Assembly: GCA_025464625.1 (NCBI GenBank)
Contig: JAOAUZ010000002.1
Location: 1 to 64,000, forward strand
Length of the DNA: 64,000 bases
Direction of reading: 5' to 3'
From: Rickettsiales bacterium
GTDB lineage: Bacteria > Pseudomonadota > Alphaproteobacteria > Rickettsiales > SXRF01
In this document: positions 17,575-25,377 of the stretch, piece by piece
Numbering within the stretch: the stretch's first letter is position 1
Layout: each line of letters opens with the position of its first letter
Translations under genes and position numbers: made by a program
Notes under the pieces: generated by a model
Seen by the model: only the letters and a program-made list of their open reading frames with translations
What the model was told of the DNA's origin: nothing
Databases searched by the model: none

Positions 17575-18243
17575 ATGTCCAGAAACACTCCAACTCCTGC
17601 CCTAAACTATATACGCAGCCTTTACGCAGCGCAAGACGACTTGCTCGCCAGCATCAATACAGAGCTAGAAAAGCGTAATATGGCCATCCATATCGGCGCA
17701 GAAGAAGGCAGATTGCTGCAACTGCTCATCGCTCTGCATGGCACAAAAACTGTGGTAGAAATTGGCACATTGGCTGGATATTCAACAATCTGGATGGCGC
17801 GCGCCCTGCCAGAAAATGGGCATATCTACACCATAAATAAAGACCCTGAGCATATTAAGATGGCAGAAGGTTTTTTTGCCAAGTGTGAGTGTAGTAACAA
17901 AATAACCCAGCTTGCTGGTGATGCTCATGTTGTTCTACCAGAACTGGCAAAAAAATCTTCTAAAAATGAAAAGTTTGATATGGTATTTATCGATGCTGAC
18001 AAAATCAGCTATTTAGAATATCTGGATTGGGCAGAACAAAATATCCGCAAAGGTGGGTTGATTGTTGCCGACAACACACTTTTAGGAGGCGCAGCAATAG
18101 AAAATATGCCGCCCAAAGATTACGCGCCAACCACATGGAAAAACATCCGTATATTCAACGAACGCCTTGCCGATAAAAGTAAATATAATGCAACGATGAT
18201 TCCCACCAGAGAAGGCTTGAGCGTAGCAGTGAAGTTATTTTAA
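17575..18243 (+). CDS. SAM-dependent O-methyltransferase (class I, CCoAOMT family)
   Basis: The 222-residue protein carries the SAM-binding motif VVEIGTLAGYSTIWMA, the acidic motif YTINKDPEH and the metal/substrate motif FDMVFIDADKISYLEYL with DNTLLGG. This is the order seen in the caffeoyl-CoA O-methyltransferase/YrrM family, which transfers methyl groups to small phenolic or other hydroxylated substrates with a divalent metal. The ATG at 17575 gives the usual length; longer in-frame starts overlap recJ and lack family sequence. No clear ribosome binding site is present. The 3' end overlaps the convergent LOG gene by 4 bp. The substrate is unknown. Confidence 0.88.
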   Translation: MSRNTPTPALNYIRSLYAAQDDLLASINTELEKRNMAIHIGAEEGRLLQLLIALHGTKTVVEIGTLAGYSTIWMARALPENGHIYTINKDPEHIKMAEGFFAKCECSNKITQLAGDAHVVLPELAKKSSKNEKFDMVFIDADKISYLEYLDWAEQNIRKGGLIVADNTLLGGAAIENMPPKDYAPTTWKNIRIFNERLADKSKYNATMIPTREGLSVAVKLF

Positions 18244-18785
18244 TACCCCAGCACGTCAATAATCTCTTCCAACTCATCCACCACATGATAGTAAGTGGCG
18301 ACTTCGGCTTTGGCAAATCTGGATTCGATTATGTTTTTCATCAACGCGATTAATGGATCCCAATAGCCCTGATAATTAAAAATTACTATTGGTTTGTTGT
18401 GCAGCATCAACTGTTTCCAAGTGATTATTTCGAACATTTCATCCATTGTTCCAAATCCACCAGGGAAAACTATAAACGCATCGGAGCGTTCAAACATATT
18501 CTGTTTGCGCTCATGCATAGTATCCACGATTGTGATTTCAGTAAGAGACTGATGTTCGTTTTCGATGTTACGCAGCGAACGCGGAAAAACACCGATAGCA
18601 TAACCGCCATGTTTCATGGTAGAGTTGGCAACCGCGCCCATCACGCCACAATCACCACCGCCATAAACAAGATTTATATCACGAGCAGCCAGCAACTTTC
18701 CAAATTCTGCACCAATATCAAGAAATTTTTTATCGACATTATTAGATGCGCCACAAAAAACGCAGACAGATTTTTTCCCAGACAT
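18240..18785 (-). CDS. LOG-family nucleotide phosphoribohydrolase-like protein
   Basis: The 181-residue protein has a Rossmann-like fold. The opening strand is VCVFCGAS, followed by VYGGGDCGVMGAVA and the family signature PGGFGTMDEMFEIITW (PGGxGTxxE). LOG proteins cleave nucleoside 5'-monophosphates (for example cytokinin precursors) to release base and ribose 5-phosphate. In bacteria they are often annotated TIGR00730. Length and all motifs are normal. It overlaps the O-methyltransferase 3' end by 4 bp, so both genes probably terminate into each other. Substrate specificity cannot be read from the sequence. Confidence 0.92.
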   Translation of the reverse strand: MSGKKSVCVFCGASNNVDKKFLDIGAEFGKLLAARDINLVYGGGDCGVMGAVANSTMKHGGYAIGVFPRSLRNIENEHQSLTEITIVDTMHERKQNMFERSDAFIVFPGGFGTMDEMFEIITWKQLMLHNKPIVIFNYQGYWDPLIALMKNIIESRFAKAEVATYYHVVDELEEIIDVLGY

Positions 18786-18871
18786 GAATTCCTACTTTTT
18801 TGTTATTTTATTGTTATAATTATTCTTCTATATTCCACATATGATATTAGCCATAAATTGATTAACTTTTT

Positions 18872-19639
18872 ATGAAAATTCCCAAAAATATACTTATAAC
18901 TGGCGCAAGCAGCGGGCTTGGTGCAGCCCTAGCCCTTGAATATGCCAAATTTGGCAACAAACTGTATTTACAGGGTAGAAATCCTGAAAGACTGGCAGGA
19001 ATAGCCGATAAATGCCAAAAATCAGGAGCAATCGTATATACACAGACAATTGATGTTACCGATGCTGCTTCCATGCAGAACTGGATAGAGCAGGCAGACG
19101 CGCAAAATCCTTTGGATTTAGTTATTGCCAATGCTGGAATTTCTGCAGGGACTGGTGGAGATGGTGAAAGCAACGAGCAAGTGCGACGAATCTTTTCTAC
19201 CAATATTGATGGTGTAGTAAATACTATACAGCCGATTATTCCTTTGATGCTCGTGCGCAAATCTGGACAAATTGCAATTATGAGTTCTCTGGCAGGGATA
19301 CGCGCCCTGCCCAGCGCACCAGCCTATAGCGCGAGCAAAGCATGTGTCCGCTATTATGGTGAATCATTGCGCGGATGTTTATTAAAAGAAAATGTGTATG
19401 TAAGCGTAATTTGCCCTGGCTATATCAAAACTCCTATGACCTCTGTCAATAATTTCCCGATGCCTTTTATTATGAGCGCGGAAAAAGCAGCGCAGATAAT
19501 AATGAAAGGTCTGGCACGAGGTAGCAGCCGTATCGCTTTCCCAACATTGCTTTATATCCCATTATGGCTGATTTCCTGCCTATCACCAATGATAACCGAT
19601 CCTATATTTTCACGTCTGCCTGCCAAACCTTCGGCATAA
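18872..19639 (+). CDS. Short-chain dehydrogenase/reductase
   Basis: The 255-residue protein has the classical SDR set. The cofactor motif TGASSGLG is at 11-18, NAG is in VIANAGIS, a catalytic Ser lies in IMSSLAG, and the YSASK pair supplies Tyr and Lys. The segment after the active site (ICPGYIKTPM) is typical. Arg35 in LQGRNPERL favours NADP(H), an inference from the motif. The C-terminus is hydrophobic (LLYIPLWLISCLSP), as in the DltE/YohK-like membrane-associated SDRs. No good ribosome binding site is seen before the ATG. The gene ends 2 bp before the convergent small basic gene. Confidence 0.88.
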   Translation: MKIPKNILITGASSGLGAALALEYAKFGNKLYLQGRNPERLAGIADKCQKSGAIVYTQTIDVTDAASMQNWIEQADAQNPLDLVIANAGISAGTGGDGESNEQVRRIFSTNIDGVVNTIQPIIPLMLVRKSGQIAIMSSLAGIRALPSAPAYSASKACVRYYGESLRGCLLKENVYVSVICPGYIKTPMTSVNNFPMPFIMSAEKAAQIIMKGLARGSSRIAFPTLLYIPLWLISCLSPMITDPIFSRLPAKPSA

Positions 19640-19641
19640 AA

Positions 19642-19965
19642 TTAGCGTCCGCGCCCGCCACCATCATCAGTTCCCGCAAAGCGATTCCAGCGATCATCAG
19701 TGGTACGTTTTTTATCTGTCAAACGGTTGCGGATAGTAGAAACCTTAACACTCCAAACTTCCTTTTTATCTTCTCTTTTTTCTTCTTCCCTACTTCTTCG
19801 TTTCTTTTTTTCTTTGTCAGCAACTTCTTTTAGGTCTTTTATCCTATTTGCTTCACCACGTCGCATCCGCATCAAATTATAAACTCCCTGATGCATTTCA
19901 TTCTTGCGCATCAAGGCTTTCTTTTTTTGCTTTCTCGTAAGATGGAGATGGTGAAAAATATTCAT
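19642..19965 (-). CDS. Small highly basic protein (107 residues), downstream partner of 19962-20135
   Basis: The protein is extremely rich in Lys, Arg and Glu (KEKKKRRSREEEKREDKKE in the middle) with no hydrophobic core. It is probably helical or disordered and nucleic-acid- or ribosome-associated by composition. Its ATG overlaps the TGA of the upstream 57-residue gene in an ATGA arrangement, which indicates translational coupling. I do not recognise a family. It is convergent with the SDR gene (2-bp gap). Composition alone could arise from a shadow frame, but the coupled start argues for a real gene. Confidence 0.6.
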   Translation of the reverse strand: MNIFHHLHLTRKQKKKALMRKNEMHQGVYNLMRMRRGEANRIKDLKEVADKEKKKRRSREEEKREDKKEVWSVKVSTIRNRLTDKKRTTDDRWNRFAGTDDGGGRGR

Positions 19966-20135
19966 TCAGAGGAATCCTCACCGTTAGCATCAGATGGAGC
20001 GGTAGCAGCAACCTTTCTTCGACGCAAATTATCACGCAGCGCAGATGCAAGTTTTGCCTTTTTTTCCTGCTGCTGCTTTTTTGTCTGCGAACGAACAGTA
20101 TCTTTTTGTTCTAGCTTTATTTTATGTGTATCCAT
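19962..20135 (-). CDS. Small basic protein (57 residues)
   Basis: Reading the minus strand gives a 57-residue frame from the ATG at 20135: a charged N-terminus, KKQQQEKKAKLASALRD, then NLRRRKVAATA and an acidic end. The ALxxNLRRRKxxA pattern is common in ~60-residue alphaproteobacterial proteins of unknown function, in my recollection. The stop codon overlaps the start of the 107-residue gene (ATGA). The two would form a small operon transcribed away from tRNA-Thr. No membrane segment is present. Confidence 0.65.
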   Translation of the reverse strand: MDTHKIKLEQKDTVRSQTKKQQQEKKAKLASALRDNLRRRKVAATAPSDANGEDSSE

Positions 20136-20278
20136 TCCCCTATTTTGCCGAAAAGATACTGATATTGCAAATATTTAATAATAAATTACTAACCACTTGC
20201 AAAACTATAACAACTCAGCACTTGCGCTTGCCTGATTCTTATGGCATTTTCCCCTGCCTTATAGCTTTTTTATAAATT

Positions 20279-20353
20279 GCTGCTGTAGCTCAGTGGTAGA
20301 GCACGTCATTGGTAATGACGGGGTCGGGTGTTCGATTCACCTCAGCAGCACCA
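20279..20353 (+). tRNA. tRNA-Thr (GGT anticodon)
   Basis: This is a complete cloverleaf of 75 nt with encoded CCA. The acceptor strands GCTGCTG and CAGCAGC pair fully, with discriminator A. The D arm is GCTC-AGTGGTA-GAGC. The anticodon arm CGTCA-TTGGTAA-TGACG places GGT at the anticodon. The T arm is GGGTG-TTCGATT-CACCT with one mismatch. It is flanked by a small-protein operon on the left and a convergent membrane gene on the right. Confidence 0.96.
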
Positions 20354-20368
20354 TTCTTCCATAGTGTC

Positions 20369-20965
20369 TTACTGTCCGCACTCAAAATCATTGAGCATGG
20401 AGGGTCTGCGGAACGGATCTGTGAGCGCATCCGTATATTCACCCATAAGGAGGCGATGCTGTGGCAACATATTCTGACGATACCAACGCGAGAAACGTGC
20501 TATTCTATGTCCACGCTTGGTAAGCATAACACAACCATCTTTAATCTGTACCGTGCCAGATTCGGTTTGCTCAGTTAGCCTAGCATCACTTAAGCGATGT
20601 TCCTGCATAAATTCTTCAGTAATTTTGCTATCAAATGCCTCTTTTTTCAAAGCACCTCTGTGCTGTTCCAGCTTCTCGAGAATATATAACGAGAATGAAC
20701 GATCGATAACAGTTGGAACAGATATCGCAAAAATATACCCTCCCAGCACAAAAATTATAAGAAGCTGTGCAAATATGATAAATTCAACTTTTTTCCCAAA
20801 GAGAAAAAACCAGCTGATAAATCCAGCCACAAGAACAGCCACGAGAACATCAATCAAAGCGGAATAAAAAACAACATTAACAGGCAGAAAACGAAAATGC
20901 AGATAGTTAATGCCAAGCAACGCAAATGTAAAAATTATTCCAGATATGATGTGCTTTGTAATCAT
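20369..20965 (-). CDS. Membrane protein of unknown function (198 residues), glycosyltransferase cluster
   Basis: The protein has three predicted membrane helices in the first ~95 residues (about 5-24, 32-55 and 64-88), then a soluble, charged C-terminal half (about 95-198). That half contains EEFMQEHRLSD and a Tyr/Arg-rich RIARFSRWYRQNMLP. No family is recognised. It directly follows the glycosyltransferase gene with overlapping stop and start (TAATG), so it is very probably co-expressed. A role in assembling or modifying a lipid-linked sugar or surface glycan is inferred from context only. Confidence 0.75.
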   Translation of the reverse strand: MITKHIISGIIFTFALLGINYLHFRFLPVNVVFYSALIDVLVAVLVAGFISWFFLFGKKVEFIIFAQLLIIFVLGGYIFAISVPTVIDRSFSLYILEKLEQHRGALKKEAFDSKITEEFMQEHRLSDARLTEQTESGTVQIKDGCVMLTKRGHRIARFSRWYRQNMLPQHRLLMGEYTDALTDPFRRPSMLNDFECGQ

Positions 20966-21900
20966 TATTCCGACACCTTGCTTACAGACCTAATAAAATA
21001 GCGATAATCTGGTGGGGTATTTAACACACCTTTCATCACTCCAGTAAGCAAAAGGGTTGTGAGAGTCATAAAACCAGTTTGGAGCATGATAAGACAGAAT
21101 ACCCCAACAATAACTGAAAACCACCCTGGTGTTGCCATACCGATCATTTTCAGGAAAATAGCTATTATCACACCAAGAGCTGCCAAGAATGTCATGCCTA
21201 AACACACTATCCCCACCCGCACCAAAACATCTTCTGCAAAAACCATAAGGCCACGAAAACCATGCAGCACTAGTGAAACAAAATTCATTTTACTTTTGCC
21301 TGCATACCGCGCTCCACGATCTAGTGGAACATATTGTACACGAAGGCGTGAACTAAGCACTGTGCCAGCAATATGTATCCATAATTGTGACATCTTCGAC
21401 AAGCGCGAAACAGCAAATGAACTGTAAAGCGCGAAATTGCCAAAATTTATGGCACGACCAGTAAGTAATTTGAACACCACTTTATAAATAGCGTAAAAGA
21501 TTTTGAATTTGATGGTTTCCACACGCTTCATACGCTTGGCAACCACCACATCGGTTTTGTCATTTAAGTTAGCGATAAGAGAATGGACAGTTTCTGGAAC
21601 ATCTTCTCCATCAGAATCAATGGTAAGAACTGGCAGATCAGGAAAATGTTCCGCAGCATAACAAATTCCAACCGCAATAGCCTTCTGATGCCCAACATTC
21701 TGACCAAGAGTAAGTATGCAGCCCTGCGCCCCCGCCTCCTCCAACCATGAACTATCGACTGGTTCATGCACAGAACCATCGTCTACAGCAACAATATAAA
21801 TTCGTTCTCCAAACTGGGTTATAAGTTCTTTGAACAACCTGCGGGCAGAGGCTTTATCTTCATAAACTGGAGTAACCACAACAAAATTTTCAACCGTCAT
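20965..21900 (-). CDS. Family 2 glycosyltransferase with C-terminal membrane helices
   Basis: The 311-residue protein has a GT-A fold of the DPM1/GtrB type. The nucleotide-sugar motifs are IVAVDDGS and TIDSDGEDVPE (DxD), with GHQKAIAVG and KRVETIKFKIFY between. Two C-terminal transmembrane helices (about 225-255 and 260-290) anchor it. Such enzymes transfer a sugar from a nucleotide donor to undecaprenyl phosphate, providing donors for outer-face glycosyltransferases. The start overlaps the stop of the upstream 570-residue membrane protein by 4 bp (ATGA), so the three genes form a tight operon. Confidence 0.88.
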   Translation of the reverse strand: MTVENFVVVTPVYEDKASARRLFKELITQFGERIYIVAVDDGSVHEPVDSSWLEEAGAQGCILTLGQNVGHQKAIAVGICYAAEHFPDLPVLTIDSDGEDVPETVHSLIANLNDKTDVVVAKRMKRVETIKFKIFYAIYKVVFKLLTGRAINFGNFALYSSFAVSRLSKMSQLWIHIAGTVLSSRLRVQYVPLDRGARYAGKSKMNFVSLVLHGFRGLMVFAEDVLVRVGIVCLGMTFLAALGVIIAIFLKMIGMATPGWFSVIVGVFCLIMLQTGFMTLTTLLLTGVMKGVLNTPPDYRYFIRSVSKVSE

Positions 21901-23609
21901 TGCGATTCTTTCATAGAAAAATATTTGTAACCGTATTTTTCACCAATGGGCGGATGGTCATCAGTGCTGCAATAACGCTCCAGCCAGCAAACCTCATGCC
22001 CAACCTCATTGCTGGGGCGAACTCCAAAGTTCTTATCAGGAATCGTATTCATATGTGGTGCTTTTAACATAGAAAAATGAATAATGTTACGAATATTTGA
22101 AGATCCTAAAACCTGCCTGTTAAACTTTAGCGTAAGACAAACAACTAGAATAATGGCTATAAAAGAAACTGCGCCCGTAGTCAGCAACAACTTTTGCAAT
22201 CTGGCAGCATTAGCAGAACCACAAAAAATGGAACAGATTTTAATGAATTTTTGTGCAATAAAATCCCAACGAGATTTATCCATCCAGCGAAATCCACACA
22301 CAGCGAAGATAGTAACAGCGGGCAGAATAATGAAATTACCAATACCAAAACGTGGCGTTGGAGATTTATAAAACCACACGGTCAGAGAACATATCAAAAA
22401 TATGAGTCCAGAAATGCGAAGTAGTAATTCTTTTTCTACCTGCTTTTTATTGAACAGAAAATAATAAACCACACCAATCCCAGCAGCAGTTAGTGCCATA
22501 TATATGCAGAAAAATCTATAACGGGGCCACCACCAGTTTGGAAACCAATCCCAGCTCTTGAGCGAATACATACCACCAGCAGCATGGCGCGCCCAAGCTG
22601 TCACCGAATTACCGTTATCAATTGCTGCCTGCTTTGCACTCCAATACACATCAATGCAGCTTTCTGGCATAGGAAACAGGAGACATCCGCTAATTACAAA
22701 ACCACGAATAAGCCAGATAACCATTAGCAAACTAGGAATAATCGACGCATAAAAAAAGTCATTAAATTTAATATGCTTTGCCGTAACCAGCATAGCCAAA
22801 ACCATTGCCACCCACAGAAAAATAACCGCCCCGCTAACCTTGCAGGCAAAACACAGAAACGCCATCAGAAAAAGAATCGATAACTGACGCGCCGTTACTA
22901 TAATTTTATTCAATAATAAAGACAGCCCATAAAAAAACGACATGGCAAACATCACCCCAGTCGGAGTATCAGTAGATGTATATTCAAAATCAAAATTACT
23001 ATTTATTATAAGCCCTAAGATGGTTAAAAAACCAAGCACCGCAATTGATGGATTAGCAGAGCGAGCCATCTGTAATAAAAATATCATCAGCGTTATAACA
23101 AATACCGACATATTATATGACAACAGTTTGAAATATTGCCCTATCCACAGCGGAGCAGAAATATACTCCACAAAAGAATTAGAACCAAAACGAGCATGCA
23201 AATTTGCAAGCCCAAAAATTACCTTTTCATCACGCATTAATAGCTGGTGAGGAATATGATATAGCCCAGCATCTGCGCCAGCCTCCATAGCAGCAGTTAT
23301 AGGAGCAAGCAAAACCGCAAATAATAATGCCCAAACAAGCGTATCCCTATCTTCACGACGCAACCGAAAACAGCCTAAACCCAATATTGCTATAAGGATT
23401 GCGATAAAAATAGGCGATGAAACGGGATAGAAAAAATTCCAAACAACTATTGCAAAACCAACAGTAAGTTGTGCGGCAACGAAGTAAAAAAATGGAGGAA
23501 AAATATCCAATGAATTGCTAATAACTTTACCACGCCATCGCAACACACCAACGCCGAAAATATACACCGCACACACATAAAGCGGAAACATGAGTAAATC
23601 AAAAATCAT
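21897..23609 (-). CDS. Polytopic membrane protein, probable GT-C-type glycosyltransferase or related
   Basis: The 570-residue protein has about 12 hydrophobic helices from residue 5 to about 490. Between helices 4 and 5 lies a conserved-looking loop (GADAGLYHIPHQLLMRDEKVIFGLANLHARFG), similar in style to LIC_10190-type membrane proteins. The C-terminal ~70 residues are soluble. An acidic residue in the first outer loops and the operon with a GtrB-like enzyme suggest a lipid-linked sugar user, but this is inference. It is the first gene of the three-gene cluster. Confidence 0.75.
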   Translation of the reverse strand: MIFDLLMFPLYVCAVYIFGVGVLRWRGKVISNSLDIFPPFFYFVAAQLTVGFAIVVWNFFYPVSSPIFIAILIAILGLGCFRLRREDRDTLVWALLFAVLLAPITAAMEAGADAGLYHIPHQLLMRDEKVIFGLANLHARFGSNSFVEYISAPLWIGQYFKLLSYNMSVFVITLMIFLLQMARSANPSIAVLGFLTILGLIINSNFDFEYTSTDTPTGVMFAMSFFYGLSLLLNKIIVTARQLSILFLMAFLCFACKVSGAVIFLWVAMVLAMLVTAKHIKFNDFFYASIIPSLLMVIWLIRGFVISGCLLFPMPESCIDVYWSAKQAAIDNGNSVTAWARHAAGGMYSLKSWDWFPNWWWPRYRFFCIYMALTAAGIGVVYYFLFNKKQVEKELLLRISGLIFLICSLTVWFYKSPTPRFGIGNFIILPAVTIFAVCGFRWMDKSRWDFIAQKFIKICSIFCGSANAARLQKLLLTTGAVSFIAIILVVCLTLKFNRQVLGSSNIRNIIHFSMLKAPHMNTIPDKNFGVRPSNEVGHEVCWLERYCSTDDHPPIGEKYGYKYFSMKESQ

Positions 23610-23714
23610 GGTATTTTTTTCAGCAGCTCAATACGTTAAAAGAAGATAACTAGACAAATAGTACCCATAACAAATTTTGTCTATGTTTTTCGTTTTTCCA
23701 ATGAAAACAATCGC

Positions 23715-24068
23715 CTAACAACAAGCTGGTTTTGTTTTTTTCTTAGTCTTAGCTACTGGCGCGCAATCAGATTTTTTATCCTGTTCACGCAGGCAGCAAT
23801 TTTCAACCAGAAAACCAACTAGATTCTCAATGGTATCAACATTAGCTGTGTAAATGATAGAGCGACCTTTGCGCTTAGATTTTACCAAGCCTGCCTGATG
23901 CATGTGCGATAGATGAAAAGATAGGGTGTTATGCGGAACACCAAGTTGCTCCCCCAAAGACCCAGCCGCACATCCCTCTCTTCCGTATTGTATCAACAGA
24001 CGAAATAATTGCAGACGAGTTTCCTGTGATAGAGCAGAAAAGGCTATAAGCGCGTGGTTAATATCCAT
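23715..24068 (-). CDS. ArsR-family metalloregulator with C-terminal cysteine cluster
   Basis: The 117-residue winged-helix repressor has the ArsR pattern ALSQETRLQLFRLL, then VPHNTLSFHLSHMHQAGLV as the recognition helix and GRSIIY as the wing. It lacks the E. coli-type CVCDL motif, having only Cys33 in the helix before. It has Cys91-Cys92 and Cys102 near the C-terminus, close to the arrangement of the Acidithiobacillus-type arsenite sensor, and ends in a further Cys pair (116-117). Arsenite derepression is therefore likely. The gene is divergent from a PstS-like gene, and its start is 14 bp from the -35 box of the facing promoter, so it probably controls that promoter. Confidence 0.9.
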   Translation of the reverse strand: MDINHALIAFSALSQETRLQLFRLLIQYGREGCAAGSLGEQLGVPHNTLSFHLSHMHQAGLVKSKRKGRSIIYTANVDTIENLVGFLVENCCLREQDKKSDCAPVAKTKKKTKPACC

Positions 24069-24081
24069 ATGTCTATAATAA

Positions 24082-24110
24082 TTGACATGATTACAAGTTC
24101 AAGTTATACG
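24082..24110 (+). promoter_or_regulatory. Near-consensus sigma-70 promoter for the pstS-porin genes
   Basis: TTGACA at 24082-24087 is an exact -35 consensus. TATACG at 24105-24110 follows after 17 bp and matches four of six -10 positions. It reads rightwards, leaving a leader of about 200 nt before the pstS start at 24316. It lies just upstream of the arsR start codon on the other strand. Confidence 0.6.
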
Positions 24111-24114
24111 AACT
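24096..24114. promoter_or_regulatory. Candidate ArsR operator overlapping the promoter
   Basis: AGTTC and GAACT form an inverted repeat with a 9-bp spacer. It covers the promoter spacer and the -10 box of the facing pstS promoter. Short, spaced dyads like this are usual ArsR/SmtB targets, and bound repressor would block RNA polymerase. The link to the adjacent regulator is inferred from position. Confidence 0.45.
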
Positions 24115-24315
24115 ATATGCTAACCAGAATTTATGGTCAAGGATTGTAGTGTATATGAAATATTTTCTAATGACTTGTGCATTAAACACATAGCTCCCAT
24201 GCCAAAAAAACTTTTGTATAAAACATAGCCTGAGCTTACACAGCCAATAAAAAATATTTCAACAACCATTGACATTATGATTTTTTATTCAATTTCTAAA
24301 AACAAAGGAGTGCTT

Positions 24316-25353
24316 ATGCCACGTTTATCATCTTCCCGAATGATTGTTCTTGCAACACTTACCACAACTTCATTGATGACATCTGCTCCAGCTTTCGCCC
24401 GCGACCAGATTCGCGCTGTTGGCTCGTCCACAGTTTATCCATTTGCCTCCGCAGCGGCTGAACAATTCGGTCAAGGCGGTAAATTCAAAACACCAATTGT
24501 TGAATCAACAGGTACTGGCGGTGGTTTCAAATTATTCTGTGGTGGAATCGGTGCCGATACTCCAGATATTAGTAATGCTTCACGCCCGATTACCGATTCA
24601 GAAAAAGAGACCTGCCAAAAAAATGGTGTAACCAAAGTTGTTGAGGTTCCGATTGGTTATGATGGTATCGTCATTGCCAATGCCAAAGGTGCTGCTGGGT
24701 TCAATTTAACCAAAAAACAAATATTCATGGCACTGGCTCGCCAAACACCTGATAAGGACGGTAAACTCGTAGCAAATAGCTACCAGAAATGGAATGAAAT
24801 CGACCCTAAATTACCAGCACAGACCATCGATGTTTACGGACCTCCTCCAACATCTGGAACTCGTGACGCATTCGTTGAACTAGCTATGGAAGAAGGATGC
24901 AAAGCATTTCCAGAATTTGCCAAAGCATATCCTGATGAAAAGGAGCGTAAAAAATCTTGTGGGCTGATTAGGGAAGATGGTCGCTATATCGATGCTGGTG
25001 AAGATGACAATATGATTGTCCAAAAATTGGTTAGTAATAAAACTGCTCTTGGTATTTTTGGTTATAGTTTCTTGGAAGAAAATAAAAGCAAGGTTCAGGG
25101 AAGCAAAGTTGATGGTGTTGAGCCGACTATGGAAAATATCGAAAGCGATAAATACAAGCTTTCGCGCAGCCTTTATATTTATGTAAAAGGTGATCATATT
25201 GGTAAAATCGCTGGTATATCTGAATTTGCGAATGAAATTGTTAGCGAAGGTGCAATCGGTGCGGACGGCTACTTAACAGCTAAAGGCTTGCTACCACTAC
25301 ATGATAAAGATAAAAAACTGGCTCGTGAACGTGCTGCATCTTTGAAGAAATAA
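24316..25353 (+). CDS. PstS-like phosphate/oxyanion ABC transporter substrate-binding protein
   Basis: The 345-residue protein starts at the ATG preceded by AAAGGAG; the upstream frame from 24277 is not family sequence. The signal peptide ends at APAFA. The mature protein opens with IRAVGSSTVYPFASAAAEQF, the PstS phosphate-loop signature. It continues with VESTGTGGGFKLFCGG, DISNASRPI and PPTSGTRDAFVELAM, which line the anion site. It delivers phosphate to a PstCAB permease that is not in this window. Position after an arsenite-type ArsR and before a polyanion porin suggests control by arsenic as well as or instead of phosphate starvation. Confidence 0.92.
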   Translation: MPRLSSSRMIVLATLTTTSLMTSAPAFARDQIRAVGSSTVYPFASAAAEQFGQGGKFKTPIVESTGTGGGFKLFCGGIGADTPDISNASRPITDSEKETCQKNGVTKVVEVPIGYDGIVIANAKGAAGFNLTKKQIFMALARQTPDKDGKLVANSYQKWNEIDPKLPAQTIDVYGPPPTSGTRDAFVELAMEEGCKAFPEFAKAYPDEKERKKSCGLIREDGRYIDAGEDDNMIVQKLVSNKTALGIFGYSFLEENKSKVQGSKVDGVEPTMENIESDKYKLSRSLYIYVKGDHIGKIAGISEFANEIVSEGAIGADGYLTAKGLLPLHDKDKKLARERAASLKK

Positions 25354-25377
25354 TTCAAAAACCGAAAGGCTTTCAAA

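Noticed and set aside
24277-24315. N-terminal extension of the PstS-like protein
   Set aside because: The extension overlaps the ribosome binding site (AAAGGAG) and does not look like a signal peptide; ATG 24316 gives a standard one.
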